From positions 1-64,000 of the forward strand of contig JACKQL020000046.1 of assembly GCA_018296165.2 (NCBI GenBank): DNA of 64,000 nt. Reading direction: 5' to 3'. Shown piece by piece: positions 31,346 through 41,950 of the stretch. The notes beneath the pieces were generated by a model. The model ran no database searches. It was not told the origin of the DNA and saw only the letters and a program-made list of their open reading frames with translations. The number at the start of each line of letters is the position of its first letter. The first letter of the stretch is position 1. The position numbers were made by a program, and so were the translations under genes. Source of the stretch: Termitomyces sp. T153 (lineage: Eukaryota > Basidiomycota > Agaricomycetes > Agaricales > Lyophyllaceae).

Positions 31346-32355
31346 GGGTTGGTGACAGGAAACATCTCAAAATTTTGCAATGGAGTACATTGTCAAAACA
31401 TAGAAATAGCATTGAGATACTGAAGGCAACAGAACATCTAGCCAAATTGGATCAAGCTGATAGGGATTGCCTCCAAGCCATAGATGCTCTCAATGACATG
31501 GAAAACACATCAGCAATCCTAACTGGAGTTGAGCAGGCCATCTCAAACATATCTTGCTCCTCCAGAAAACACTCCCCTCATCATATTCAGAAATGAAAAC
31601 TTTCAGACAATTTGTCTCACCTTGCCAATACCAACCAAGGCAGCCCTGAACATAGAAAGAGGAGGGTAGAACATGAAACTTCATTGGGATGACACATTTG
31701 AGATTGTTTCAAGATTCATGGTGCAGATAGTAGATATTGCATGATTTTCTGTTTCAACATGAGTATAAATCACCACTATAGATGCAATGAATGCTGTGAC
31801 CATTTAATCAATCATATAACTCCCATGCCTATTTCCTCCAAACTAATAGCAGAATGGAATGACAGCTTGTATGAATCTATGGAGGAGAGCCTGATTGATA
31901 TGGGTTGTGCATTTCTGGGGGAAGCAAACTACCCTGTGGACTTCCATCATAATGTTGAACTGTGGTCAGGCAACTACACATATAAAGATGTTGATGGACA
32001 AGGATTTTAGGACAAGAACCTCTATGGTGAGATTGCAGGAACCAAAGCTGGAACTATAATTGTGGCAAAAGGAAATCATTATGTGGGACATCCTGGAGAA
32101 CTGGGATGAACCATTTGAATACTGCTTGATGTTACAGCTGAGAAACAAACTTGCTCAGGTCCATCCTTAGATGAGTGGGACAATTGGGCAAACCATGTAT
32201 GCAGCAGTGATCCATCATGCCCTAGAAAAAAGCAAAGTTTTAAGGATGGATACAGTTTTTGATATTATCTACACACTCTGATGAAAGAGGAATTCAACAT
32301 CATAGACTGTCCTGGGTTTGCAACAGATGTGGAATGGCAATTGGGGCTTGAATAA
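31333..32355 (+). pseudogene. Decayed single-frame gene of unknown family
   Basis: One reading frame stays protein-like for 340 codons, broken by seven internal stops at 31594, 31690, 31699, 32008, 32107, 32116 and 32260. Six of the seven are TGA, which is what CGA arginine codons become when the methylated C of CpG turns to T. Readable blocks include KLIAEWNDSLYESMEESLID, NYPVDFHHNVELWSGNYTY and GPSLDEWDNWANHV. No frameshift is needed from 31741 to 32355. I do not recognise the family; the patch looks soluble, acidic and aromatic. It may be a transposon-carried gene or a decayed host gene. A repeat abuts its 5' end. Confidence 0.55.
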
Positions 32356-33333
32356 GTATAGATCACTATAAAATGTAGATGAACACTCAATGATAAGGCA
32401 CAGGGCCTTGGTTGCAAACATTGTTTCAAATAGTGCATTCAGCATTGTGCACTGGTATGTTTTGGTAATTTATGGTCAATGAGCAGAGAGTAGCAGGTGG
32501 TGTGGCTGCAAAGGGCACCCTTAATGGATGAAATCTTTGATAAGGTACATATTCTGAGTTGTGTTGGAGTCTACAAGTGCCATCAACAGAACTAAGGCTG
32601 GGTTGGCCTCTTCTTCCTCATGCAATAATTCACTCCACTCAAATCAACTAAGATGAAAACATATCATACAAAGCCCAGCAAGGCCTAGGCCTCCAAAACA
32701 GCAAAATCATAATAGCAAATACACTACATACTTGAATCATGTAAAACCTCAGCACTGACCAAAAGTTGGGTAATTAGGAAACATTTCAATACATATCAAT
32801 ACATTTGATGTAGAATAAAGTACCTTGATATATATACACTGGATGAATATCTGTATTGTCATTTGAGCATATTACTTGGGATTCATTTGACATTACAGAG
32901 ACCAAAAATGTGTGGAAATGAGATGGCACTCAATAAACTACTAGTACACAATATTGATTATCATTATTGGTCTATTGTCCATCCTTGCTTCCCCCCCTTC
33001 TCCCTGCCACAGGAGCTGTTGAGGTCACAGGTGGTTGGGGCTAAGCAAGATGCAGTGTCAAAGGTGTTGGCAAAATTTGTTGAGATGCTAGCTGCTGCTG
33101 CAAAGATGTTGAGGTTGAAGCTTGCAGAGAAATTTGTCAAGACAACAGCAGTGGCAAAGATGTTGAGGCCTGATTTGAAGCTGGCAGCAGATATTGTTGA
33201 GGTGGCAGTAGTGGCAAAGGCATAATTTGAGATATTAGAGATTGGTGTTGGAATTTGTACTAGGGATGAAGGCAGTGGCAGATAATCAGATTGAGATGTT
33301 GAGGCTGGCTGTGTGGGGGCTGTTGAAACTGTC
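32356..33333. other. Unclassified CpG-poor DNA with a degenerate tandem repeat
   Basis: No gene is supported. At about 33040-33300 there is an imperfect repeat of 'ttggcaaa.atgttgaggttgaagct' units of about 50 bases; the alanine-rich open frame across it is a by-product. The remainder is AT-rich and shows no element ends. Confidence 0.4.
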
Positions 33334-34020
33334 ACAACCCACTCCCTGGACCCCCAACATCATTCCCAGCCCACTTGCTTCTCTAGAGTCCCTCTCCAAT
33401 GCCCTGGCAATCCCCCAACCATTGTACACCCTCCATGCTCACTCTGGGTAACTCCAATGCTTCTCCGGCAAACCCTGACAGCCCCCTGGCCCATTCCAAT
33501 GCCTTCTCTGCAGCTGTCAACACTTCCCCTGACTGTCCCAAGCCCTGAGAACCCTCCTCCACTGTTTCTGACTCCGTCATACATCACCAGCTCATCACCC
33601 TGGTTCACCTGACCTACTCTGGAGTACTATGACAACCTTGGGATGACCCATATTCTCAGCTGATCCCATCAGAACATCACTGTGGCCTGCTCCCTGATCA
33701 CAACTAACACCTGTCAGCCCCATGTGGCTCTGCCAAGCCCCACTGCCACACCCACTGTCCCCCAGAGCTCTCCAGTAGTCAGTATATAGGTTGTAGAGTA
33801 GCTCCTCATATTCTAGCCTTGATATTGCCTTACCTGATGTGTTTCTGATTATTTCTATCTCTTGTTTTGTGTTCTGTGCTATGTTTTCCTTTACTCTCAG
33901 TCTCTCAGACTTACCTCCATCTCCCAGTCTTGTCTTGTCTCTATCTCCATTATTGTTCTTGTTATTGTTTTGTATTTCTGCCTGAATCTATTTTTGTTCT
34001 TGTCTTATTCTTGTCTCCCT
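33334..34020 (+). repeat. Truncated LTR-I, sense orientation
   Basis: Starts TGTCACAACCCACTCC, the CpG-decayed form of TGTCACGACCCGTCCC seen at the sense start of the solo LTR at 37022-38227. It follows that LTR colinearly through the TATA region (AGTATATAGG at 33781) and the 'CTCAGTCTCCCAGTC' region, then stops about 34020, where a second LTR-I copy in the opposite orientation begins. Moderately CpG-decayed. Confidence 0.8.
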
Positions 34021-34853
34021 TACTAGGCGAACGTGATTCCCTGCACTGACAACCAAGCATTCAGAGATGGTCCAAGCACTGGGGACTTGTGAGGATAGCC
34101 AGGGGAGATTGATCTGAGCAAGTCCGGGGAGGTCCGGAGGAGTAGAGGACAGGTTGCAGGGGAGGGGGACAGACTTGGCGGGGTTCAGGCATGAGTCCAT
34201 GTGTGAGTACTGTGGGTGTGGAGGAGGTGGAGGCTATGCGGATGACAGGAGCAGAGCCGGAGTTCTGATGGAGGATCAACAGGGATTGATGGGGTTCGGA
34301 GCTGAGTGTATAGCAGGGTCTGGGGGTGGTAACGAGCAACAATCAGACCATAGGTAACATTAAGCAATATCAAGACTAGAGTACGAAGAGCTACTCTATG
34401 TCTTATATACTGACTACTAAAGAGCTCCGGGGGCATTGGCTGTGGTGGCGGGGCTTGGTGGAGCTCGATGGAGTCAACAGGTGTTGGTTACGATCAGAGG
34501 GCGGGCCACGTTGATATGTTGATGGGATCAAATAGCAATGCAGTCTGTTCCAAGGCTGTTGTGATACTCCAGAGTAAGTCGGGGAAGCCAGGGTGTTAAG
34601 TTGATGACATGTAATGGGGTCAGGCACGGTGGGGGAGTGGTCCCAGGGGCTCAGGAATTCCAGGGGAAGCGCCGGCAGCTGCGGGGAAGATGTCGGAGTT
34701 GGCCAGGGGGCCGTCAGAGTTAGCCGAGAAGGTGCCAGAGTTAGCCGGAGTAGGCGTGGAGTGCTGGGGAAGTTTGACAAAGCATCGGGGGGGGTTCTGG
34801 GGGGTGGGGGTTTGTTGGGCGGTGTACAGGGCTTCAGGGAACGGGTCGTGACA
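34021..34853 (-). repeat. Truncated LTR-I, antisense orientation
   Basis: Reverse-complement copy of LTR-I ending ...ACGGGTCGTGACA at 34853, with the TATA box (TATATAAGA) on the minus strand near 34402-34409. About 50 bases of the LTR 3' end are missing at the 34021 junction. CpG is largely intact (CCGG, GCGG), so this copy is younger or less methylated than its partner. It sits within the first bases of an LTR-II 3' LTR (see next entry). Confidence 0.8.
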
Positions 34854-35514
34854 AACTAGTGGAGGAGTAAAAGAGAGAACAAATGGGGAGCCCCTGACAT
34901 CACCCCTGTTCTAGCATGTGGCATCTCAATGTACTGGGTAGGAAAAGTTGCAGATTGCTTGGTCTGCTGCAGAGATAGGGTAGATGCTTTGAATTGCCTT
35001 TGGTGCATTGGGGTGCCTGCAACAGAAGTTGCAAACCAGAGCTGGTGCATGTACATTGGCCTGTGATTCCCAAGAGATGTCTTCAATGCCATATTCCTTC
35101 CACTCCACCTTGAATTGCAACTTTTCCAGAACACCCTGCTATCAGAGATTTCCTCCACCTCATACTCCTCATGATTCACCAGAATTGGTGGTGGTGGTGG
35201 CTTAGGGTGATGGCCAGAGGTGGGGTCTTCTGCAGCTGGGAACAGTTTGACAACATTAAGAACTGGGTGTAGTTGATGCAGGCCTGCAGGGAGCTTGAGC
35301 CAGTATACTGATTGCATTACCTGTCTCTCCACTACAAAGTGGTCAAGATGATGATGGGGCAACTTCTGGGATGGCCTGGTCATTTTGATGGCTGAGCCAT
35401 CCAAGTAACACCCAGCCCCCTGGCAAATATGTAGGGGCTGGAGTTCATTGCCAATCATAATACTGTACTATATTGTCCTTAGCCTTCACTAGCACCTGCT
35501 TTTTTCTCCTTCTA
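34854..35514 (-). pseudogene. 3' end of a chromovirus pol (integrase tail and chromodomain)
   Basis: Minus-strand reading gives the integrase C-terminal linker (KAKDNIVQYYDWQ, then TPAPTYL), LPAGLHQLHPVLNVVKLFPA, and a chromodomain beginning YEVEEISDSRVFW whose second half (QFKVEWKEYGIEDISWE) is in another frame, so a frameshift has occurred. Downstream is a purine tract (CAGGGGTGA) and the LTR-II start TGTCAGGGG at about 34900, which runs about 50 bases before the inserted LTR-I at 34853. At 35514 it meets the gag of a plus-strand element, so the two are joined by rearrangement. Confidence 0.75.
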
Positions 35515-36757
35515 GGCTCTCCTAAGTTTCCTTGCCCCATGCTCCCTGATGTATTTGATGGGGAACATAAGGTTAGGGAACATTTCCTTCAATCCTGCAT
35601 CACCTACATCCAGTTGAGTGGTGAAGCCTTTGCCTCTGATGCCCTGAAAATTGCCTGGGTCCTCTCCTACATGAAGGCAGGTCAAGCCTCAACTTATTTG
35701 ATGCCCTGGAGAAGTGGAGTGGTTTTGCTGGCTGGACAGAGTTCAAGAAGGAACTTCAAGCCAAGTTCTTCCCCCTCAATCCTGCCAAGACTGCTGCTCT
35801 TTCCCTTCAAGACCAAACCCAGTATGGTCAAGGAAAGTGGTTGTTAGACAAGTACATTGACTCATTCTGGGCATTGGTCAAGCAAGCTGGATACCCTGAT
35901 GGTCTGCAGCTTTACTTAACCTTCCATGATGGACTCCACCCCTTGCTCATGGATTGGTTTGACAATATGGCAGAGGGGCACCCAAATAACAAGCATATCA
36001 AGACCTGATACAAGGTGGCATGTGAGCAATGGCAGTTGATGAAGCTGCCACCTTCCACCACCACCTTGTACATTTCTTTTGCTTGTGGTGAGTCTATCCC
36101 CTGCATTCCCCCTTCTGTGTAATTAGTTTCTTTGCATGCTCCACCAGCTCTGCAAGTGACTGCAACTCTCATGGCCCCTGCACACTCCCTGCCTCCAGGA
36201 GTTCCAATGAACATGGAATTCTCCTGACAGCAATCCTCTACCCCTCTGTTGTGTTGATGCTGTGTAAAGGTTGTCCACCTTGCCCATCACTGTCCTCAAG
36301 GACTGGAAGTGCACTACTTTTCAGCATTGGAGCAAGAAGAGCTGCTTGTTCAACTCCTAGCAGCTTGGGATGTAGCTATAATTGCTCCCTCTACTAAGGT
36401 GGCTAATGTATTGAAAATTGTGCCTGTAGAGTCAGAGGAGGCTTTTTGTGTAGGCAACAGATGTCCTGTATGCCTGTGTTGCCTAGTGCTGATTGTTTCA
36501 CTCCACTGTCAATAGAATTGAATATATCTGCTGCTGTCTTTGATACTGCACCCAAAACAATAAGCCCCTCCTCAGACATACAAATCCCCTCCCAGATAAA
36601 GTCTCCACTGGGAGTACACCTCCTTATCCATGCCCTTGGGTTCCTGCATGGGAATGTCATCTACCCCATCATTACATTGTTGCCTCCACTCCTTCTGCCA
36701 ACTCTCCAAAAAGTGTTATTGGCTTGCTTTGGCTGAAAGTCTGCTACCTGTCTGCAT
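35515..36757 (+). pseudogene. Chromovirus gag remnant (element F)
   Basis: Readable gag blocks: LPDVFDGEHKVREHFLQSC and ALKIAWVLSYMKAG, matching the gag at 48.5 kb (VLPDVYES..SRERFLHSC, LKIAWVLLYMKT). Further on, a CCHC-type zinc knuckle can be read (C-x4-HLAHHC with its first Cys pair disturbed), then GLEVHYFSALEQEELLVQLL. Several stops and frame changes interrupt it. The 5' LTR and leader are missing; the left border at 35515 is a fusion with an antisense element. Confidence 0.75.
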
Positions 36758-37021
36758 TGGAGTGAGAAGAGCTGCTTGTCTAACTCCTTGCACCTCAGGA
36801 TGCACTAGGAGCCTCCTCTCTAGATATGCCTATAGTTGCCCCAATGAGGTGGCCAATGTATTGGAGGAGGTGCCCATGGATTCAGAGGAGGATTTTGAAA
36901 AAGGCAATGGATGACCTGTGCACCCCTGTTGCCTAGTACTAATCATTTTGTCCCCCTGTCAGTAGAATCAAATATATTTGTTGCTGCCCTTGATACTACA
37001 CCCAAAATGATAGGCCCATCC

Positions 37022-38227
37022 TGTCAGGTTTCACTGACCTTGGGGGCTCAGCTGCACTGGGCAAGTCCTTACTAGGCGGGCGTGATCCCCTTGCACTGGT
37101 AACCGAACACTCAAAAATGTTCCGGGCACTGATGGCTTGTGCGGATAGTTGGTGGGATGTGATCCAGACAGATCCAGGGAGGTCCGGAGAAGTTGGATTG
37201 CAAGGAAATGGGACGGTCTTGGCGGGGTTCAGGCAGAAGACCGTATGGGAGATTTGCGGAAGCGAAGGAGTAGGCGGCTGTGTGATCAATGGGAGCAGAG
37301 CCAGGGTTTGATGGGAGATCATTTGGAGTTGATGGAGTCCGGGACCAAGTGAAGAGCGAGGTTCGGACCTGGTGAAGGAGTGTTGGGGTTTGTAATTGTA
37401 ACCGCGGAGTTTGTAAGGTCATTGAGGTTGATGAAGACTTGGGCACAATGGTTGGACGGAGTCACTGAGACAGTGTCAGACGAAATGATATGGAACAAGA
37501 GTAGATTCAAGTGGAAGTACAAAACGATGACAAGAACGATAATGGAATGGAGACGAGACAAGACCGGGAAACTGAGATAAGACCGGGAGACTGAGATAAG
37601 ACTGGGAGACTGAGATAAGACTGGGAGACTGAGATAAGACTGGGAGACTGAGATAAGACTGGGAGACTGAGATAAGAAAATGAGACATGAAACACAAAAC
37701 ACAAAAAGGAAACAATCAGACCATAGGTAACGTTAAGCAATATCAAGACTAGAGTACAAAGAGCTACTCGACGGCTTATATACTGACTACCAGAGAACTT
37801 CGGGGTACGTCGGCTGTGGCGGCGGGGCTTGGCGGAGCTTGACGAAGTGGGCGGGTGTCAGTTGCAATTAAGGATCGGGCTGCACTAATATGTTGATGGG
37901 ATCATTGGGGAACACGGGTTGCCCCGAGGTTGTCCTGATACTCTGGAATAGGTCAGAGGAACCAGGGTGTTGAGTTGATGATGGGTGGCAAAGATTGGAA
38001 ACAGCGGGGGTGGTTCTTGGGGTTTGGGAAATCCAGGGTAAGTGTCAGTGGCTGTGGGGAAGGCACTGAAGTTGGCCAGGGGGCTGTCGGAGTTAGCCGG
38101 GGAGGCATCGGAGTTAGCTGAAATAGGTGTGGGGCATGGGCAGAAGTTCGGCGGAGCGTCGGGGGTTTTTTGGGGGTTCGGGGGGTTGATGGACAATGTG
38201 CGGGGGTTCAGGGGACGGGTCGTGACA
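37022..38227 (-). mobile_element. Solo LTR-I with 5-bp target-site duplication (CATCC)
   Basis: 1206 bases, ends TGTCA...TGACA (perfect 5-bp inverted ends). Flanked by CATCC at 37017-37021 and again at 38228-38232. Removing the LTR and one CATCC rejoins the host sequence exactly as in the duplicate copy around 36547-36620. TATA box TATATAAG on the minus strand (37782 to 37775). It holds a 19-bp tandem array. CpG is well preserved, unlike the surrounding element, which indicates a late insertion followed by loss of the internal region by LTR-LTR recombination. Confidence 0.92.
37554..37680. repeat. 19-bp tandem array inside the LTR
   Basis: Unit gagataagactgggagact, about six copies, nearly identical. 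It is the cause of several long open frames with a repeating SLISVSQSYLSLPVLSQ-like pattern on the minus strand, which are not genes. The two neighbouring LTR-I copies have fewer units. Confidence 0.9.
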
Positions 38228-38373
38228 CATCCTCACATGTACAAACTCCCTCCCCAGCTAAAGTCTCTGCTGGTGACACATATTCTAACCCATGCCCCCA
38301 GATTCATGCATGGGAACACCATCTCCCCCTTTGCTACATTGTTGCTTCCACCTCTTCCACCAATTCCCTGAAG

Positions 38374-38790
38374 CTACAGGTAGGAATTGAGAGGATGGAC
38401 ACCCAGCAGACCCAAAGTGTGGTTGCCCCACTTGATAGTGGGGTAACAGGCCTCTTCCTTGACACAGACTATGTGCAATGACACTGTCTCACCACTCACC
38501 CCCTCTCTTGTCTTATTCCTATGTACAATGTTGATGGCATGCTCAATGAAGCTGGCTCTATTTGTTTGATGGTGGACCTGGTTCACCACTCTAAGCAAGT
38601 TGCTTGTGCTGTCACTAGTTTGGGGAAGCAAGACATGATCTTGGGGTTTACTTGGTTATGTGCACATAACTCTGAGATTGAGTGGACTAAGAGTGAGATG
38701 AAGAGGAGTTGCTATCTTTGTTCTTGTATGACTTGTGCCAAAGAGGCCTGCAAGGCAAGGAGCACTGAGCAAAGGTTTGAAAGCATGCTG
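38374..38790 (+). pseudogene. Retroviral-type aspartic protease remnant (element F)
   Basis: Reads APLDSGVTGLFLDTDYVQ (active-site Asp block of the DSG type), then MYNVDGMLNEAGSICLMVDL, TSLGKQDMILGFTWL and HNSEIEWTKSEM, the same order as in elements B and C. A stop follows the active-site block. The active-site DSG is kept. Confidence 0.75.
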
Positions 38791-39149
38791 TCATGCATGC
38801 CTATCATGCTGGACGTCTTCCTTATGCTGATATCAACATCCTGGATCCCCTCCCCTCTGGTATTCCATCATAAAGAGGCCCTCTATGAGGATGTCCAAGG
38901 TGTTGGATGTGAACTTCAAGAGGAAGATGGATGCAAAGAAGAATCTGCCAGTGCTCTGAACACTGAGTCTCCAGATGAAACCATTGAGGTAGGTGATAGG
39001 ATCTATGCTCCAACTCTCTGTCCCCCTCCTACAGTGGCAGAGATCTGAGCAAGTCAGACCACTTCTCAACATCTGGTTGAGGCATTTGCAGCAAACTCCC
39101 AGCCCAAGCTCTTTGACAGCATGGTTTCTGGTCACCTCCATAATTTTGA

Positions 39150-39600
39150 GGATGTATAAGGCACCATTTGATTCACTTCCAGAGCACAACCAATGGGATT
39201 ATGCAATCAAGCTGATACCTGATGCAGAACCCTCCAGTTGCCAACTCTATCTGCTTACACCCCATGAGCAGGATGAGCTGGACAAGTTTCTACAGGAGAA
39301 TCTTAGCTCTGGACAGACACAACTCTCTAAGTCTCCAATGGCCTCCCCAGTCTTTTTTATTAAGAAGAAGGATGGGTCTTCTTGTTTGGTTCAGGACTAT
39401 TGAGTCTGGAATGTGATGACAGTGAAGAATTGCTAACCCTTGCCACTCATCTCTGAACTTGTCAACAACCTTTGAGGTGCATGCTACTTCACCAGGTTGG
39501 ACATCTGTTGGGGCTACAAAAATGTGTGCATCAAAGAAGGAGATGAGTGGAAAGCAGCATTTCAAACCAATTGTGGACTTTTTAAACCTCTGGTGTTGTC
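39150..39600 (+). pseudogene. Reverse transcriptase remnant with deleted catalytic core (element F)
   Basis: The N-terminal RT region is readable: [32 protein letters not shown](stop)GACYFTRLDICWGY and GDEWKAAFQTNCGLFKPLV. Directly after 'cctctggtg' (about 39595) the sequence jumps to 'ttgtcttggaatgcctcc', which in element B lies about 165 bases further on. The missing piece contains the YxDD box. Element F therefore cannot make an active RT. Confidence 0.8.
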
Positions 39601-40505
39601 TTGGAATGCCTCCACCAACACCAGCTTTATCTAAAGCCTGAGAAGTGTGAATTTGAGCAGACTAAGGTGGAGTACCTAGGTTTGATCATCTTTCATGGAA
39701 TGGCCAAGAAGGACCCCATTAAAGTGGCAGGTGTAGTGGAATGGCCTGAGCCAAGGAACAAGAAGGAAGTACAGGCCTTTTTTGGGTTTGTCAACTTCTA
39801 CCAGAGATTCATACCACCATGCATGCCCCTTATTTGACTTCACTGTCAAGGCCACAGCATGGTTGTGAGAGTCCTTGCAGCAAGCTGCCTTTAGTGCCCT
39901 CAAGCAAGCTGTTACCTCAAAACCCATCCTCCTGTTCCTGGATGATGACTCTCTCTTCTATGTTGAAGCTGATAGCTCTGACTTTGCCATGGCAGCAGTC
40001 CTCTTCTAGCAGTTAAAGGAGGATGGCAAGTGGCATCCCATAGCCTTCCACTCCAAAAGCCTTAATACAGTAGAATGGAACAACAAGATCTATGACAAAG
40101 AGATGCTTGCCATTATCTTGTTCTTTGATAAATGGTGGCATTTCCTTGAGAGTGCACAACATAAGTTCAAGGTCTGGACAGACTACAAGGACCTTAAGTA
40201 CTTCTGTATAGCTAAGAAGCTCAATCAATACCAAGCTCAGTGGTCTCTGTATCTGGCCAACTTTGACTTCTCACTGCATTACAAACCTGGATGGAGCATG
40301 GGCAAACTAAATGCATTGTCTAGGCAGGCTGACCATGGCACTGGGGAATGGGATAATGACAACATCATCATCCTCAAGCCTGAGCTCTTTGCTATTCACA
40401 CTCTAGAAGGAATTGTGGTCCAAAGGGATGAGGAAAACATCCTGAAAGACATTCAACAAGGCAACCAAGAGGGTGCACAGGAGGATGTAGTTGTCCAGGC
40501 TGCTT
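39601..40505 (+). pseudogene. RT connection and RNase H remnant (element F)
   Basis: Readable blocks: LYLKPEKCEFEQTKVEYLGL, VQAFFGFVNFYQRFI, VEADSSDFAMAAVLF (first RNase H Asp), DKEMLAI, YKDLKYFCIAKKLNQYQAQW and DFSLHYKPGWSMGKLNALS. These are the usual RNase H landmarks of Ty3/gypsy pol. Frame changes occur near 39640 and 39830. Confidence 0.8.
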
Positions 40506-41910
40506 AGGCCCTACAAGCCTGATGAGCCAGTGGAGTTAAGGTCAGTGCATGCAGATGAGTGGGGTCTTCAGGGTGGGCTTCTAACCTTCCAAGAATGCAG
40601 CTACATGCCTATCATTGTAGAACTCCACCAATGCATTGTAGAGCAACACCATCACTCCTGTGTAGCTGGACATCCTAGTAGATGGAAGATGCTGGAGCTG
40701 GTGTCCTGGAACTATTAGTGGCCTCAGATATCCCAATACATAGGCACCTACACCAGCACTTGTGATATCTGCCCTCCATACCAAGCCTTGTCACTAGCCT
40801 CCCTTGGGTTAGCTCCACTCTTTCCCCATCCTAGCTGCCTGTTGGAGTGTGGCCTTGGTAGACTTCATTGTTCAAAGTCGTGTATGCCTATGGGTATGAA
40901 GTGGTGGTTATGGTAGTAGTGGACCTTTATGGTAAACAGGCCCACTTCATCCCTACCTACACCACCTGCTCAGACCTGGGAGCAGCTAGCCTGTATTGGA
41001 TGAATGTCTGGACACTCCATGGTCTTTCTAACTCAGACAGAGGCCCTCAGCTTGTGACAGAGTTCACTTGGGAACTGTACCACCTACTGAGAGTGAAGCT
41101 CCACACCACCACTGCCTATCACCCTCAGTCAGATGGTCAGACCAAACATGTTAACCAAGAACTAGAACAGTATCTCTGCTTGTTCTGTAGGAAGAAGCAG
41201 AATGACTGGAATGAGCTCCCACCAGATGCTGAGTTCCAATACAATAACTACATTCACTCTTCCACTCAGATAACTCCTTTCTTCCTGGATATGAGCAGAC
41301 ACTCCTGCATGGGATTTGAGCCTCAGGCATGCCCCTTAGAGAATGACTTGGTGAATGAATTTGTGGACAGGATGAAGAAGGCATAGGAAGAGGCAAAGGC
41401 AGCTATAGTAAAGGCAAAGGATGACATGGCATGGTACTACAACTGCCAACAGACACCAGCCCCCATCTACAAGCTGGGTGACCACATGTACTTGGATAGC
41501 TCAGACATAAAGACAACTAGACCATCACAGAAGCTGTTGCACTGCCACCTTGTGCCCTTCACAGTAGTGAGGAAAGTAGGGTATTTAGCATACCAACTCA
41601 AGCTCTCAGCTGGCCTGCATCAATTGCACTCTGTCTTCAATGCTGTCAAGCTGTTCCCAGCCCTAGAAGACCCTATTCCTGGCTGCTGCTCTAAGGCACT
41701 GCCACCACCAATTCTGATTAATAATGAGGAGGAGTACAAGGCGGAGGGAATTTTGGATAGCAGGGTGTTCTGGGGGAGGTTACAGTTCAAGGTGAAGTGG
41801 AAGGGATATGGCATTAAGGACATCTCTTGGGAACTGCACACCAACATACATGCACCAGCCCTGAATCAGAACTTCTATTGCAGGCACTGCAGCACACCAA
41901 AGGCAATTTG
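40506..41910 (+). pseudogene. Integrase and chromodomain remnant (element F)
   Basis: The zinc-binding part is visible (HHHSCVAGHPSRWKMLELV, then CDIC), followed by a core with VVVDLYGKQAHFIP, SDRGPQLVTEF and VNQELEQYL, so the three acidic catalytic residues remain. A C-terminal beta-barrel (YKLGDHMYLDSSDIKTTRPS) and a chromodomain (EYKAEGILDSRVFW...QFKVKWKGYGIKDISWE) follow. Stops at the junctions make it a pseudogene. The chromodomain places the element among the chromoviruses, whose integrases use it to target chromatin. It is cut off at 41950 by LTR-III. Confidence 0.82.
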
Positions 41911-41950
41911 AGGCATCTACCCCATTTCAGTGGCTGACCAGGTGATCCAT

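Larger units (their letters stand above)
36325..38373 (+). repeat. Tandem duplication inside element F, split by a solo LTR
   Basis: The segment from 'gcattggagcaagaagagctgcttg' (about 36330-36750) is repeated as 36758-37021 plus 38228-38373, interrupted by the LTR-I insertion. Both copies run through 'gatactgcacccaaaacaataagcc'-like sequence to 'acattgttgc'. The copies have diverged, so the duplication predates the LTR insertion. Confidence 0.75.

Noticed and set aside
32863..33225. Alanine/lysine-rich open frame
   Set aside because: Produced by a degenerate tandem repeat; no start context or family.
37554..37680. Possible CRISPR-like array
   Set aside because: Units are contiguous 19-mers without spacers, and the genome is eukaryotic.
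37319..37746. Long minus-strand open frames with a repeating SLISVSQSYLSLPVL pattern
   Set aside because: They are translations of the 19-bp tandem array in the solo LTR in different frames; repeat length is not a multiple of three, so all frames stay open by chance.
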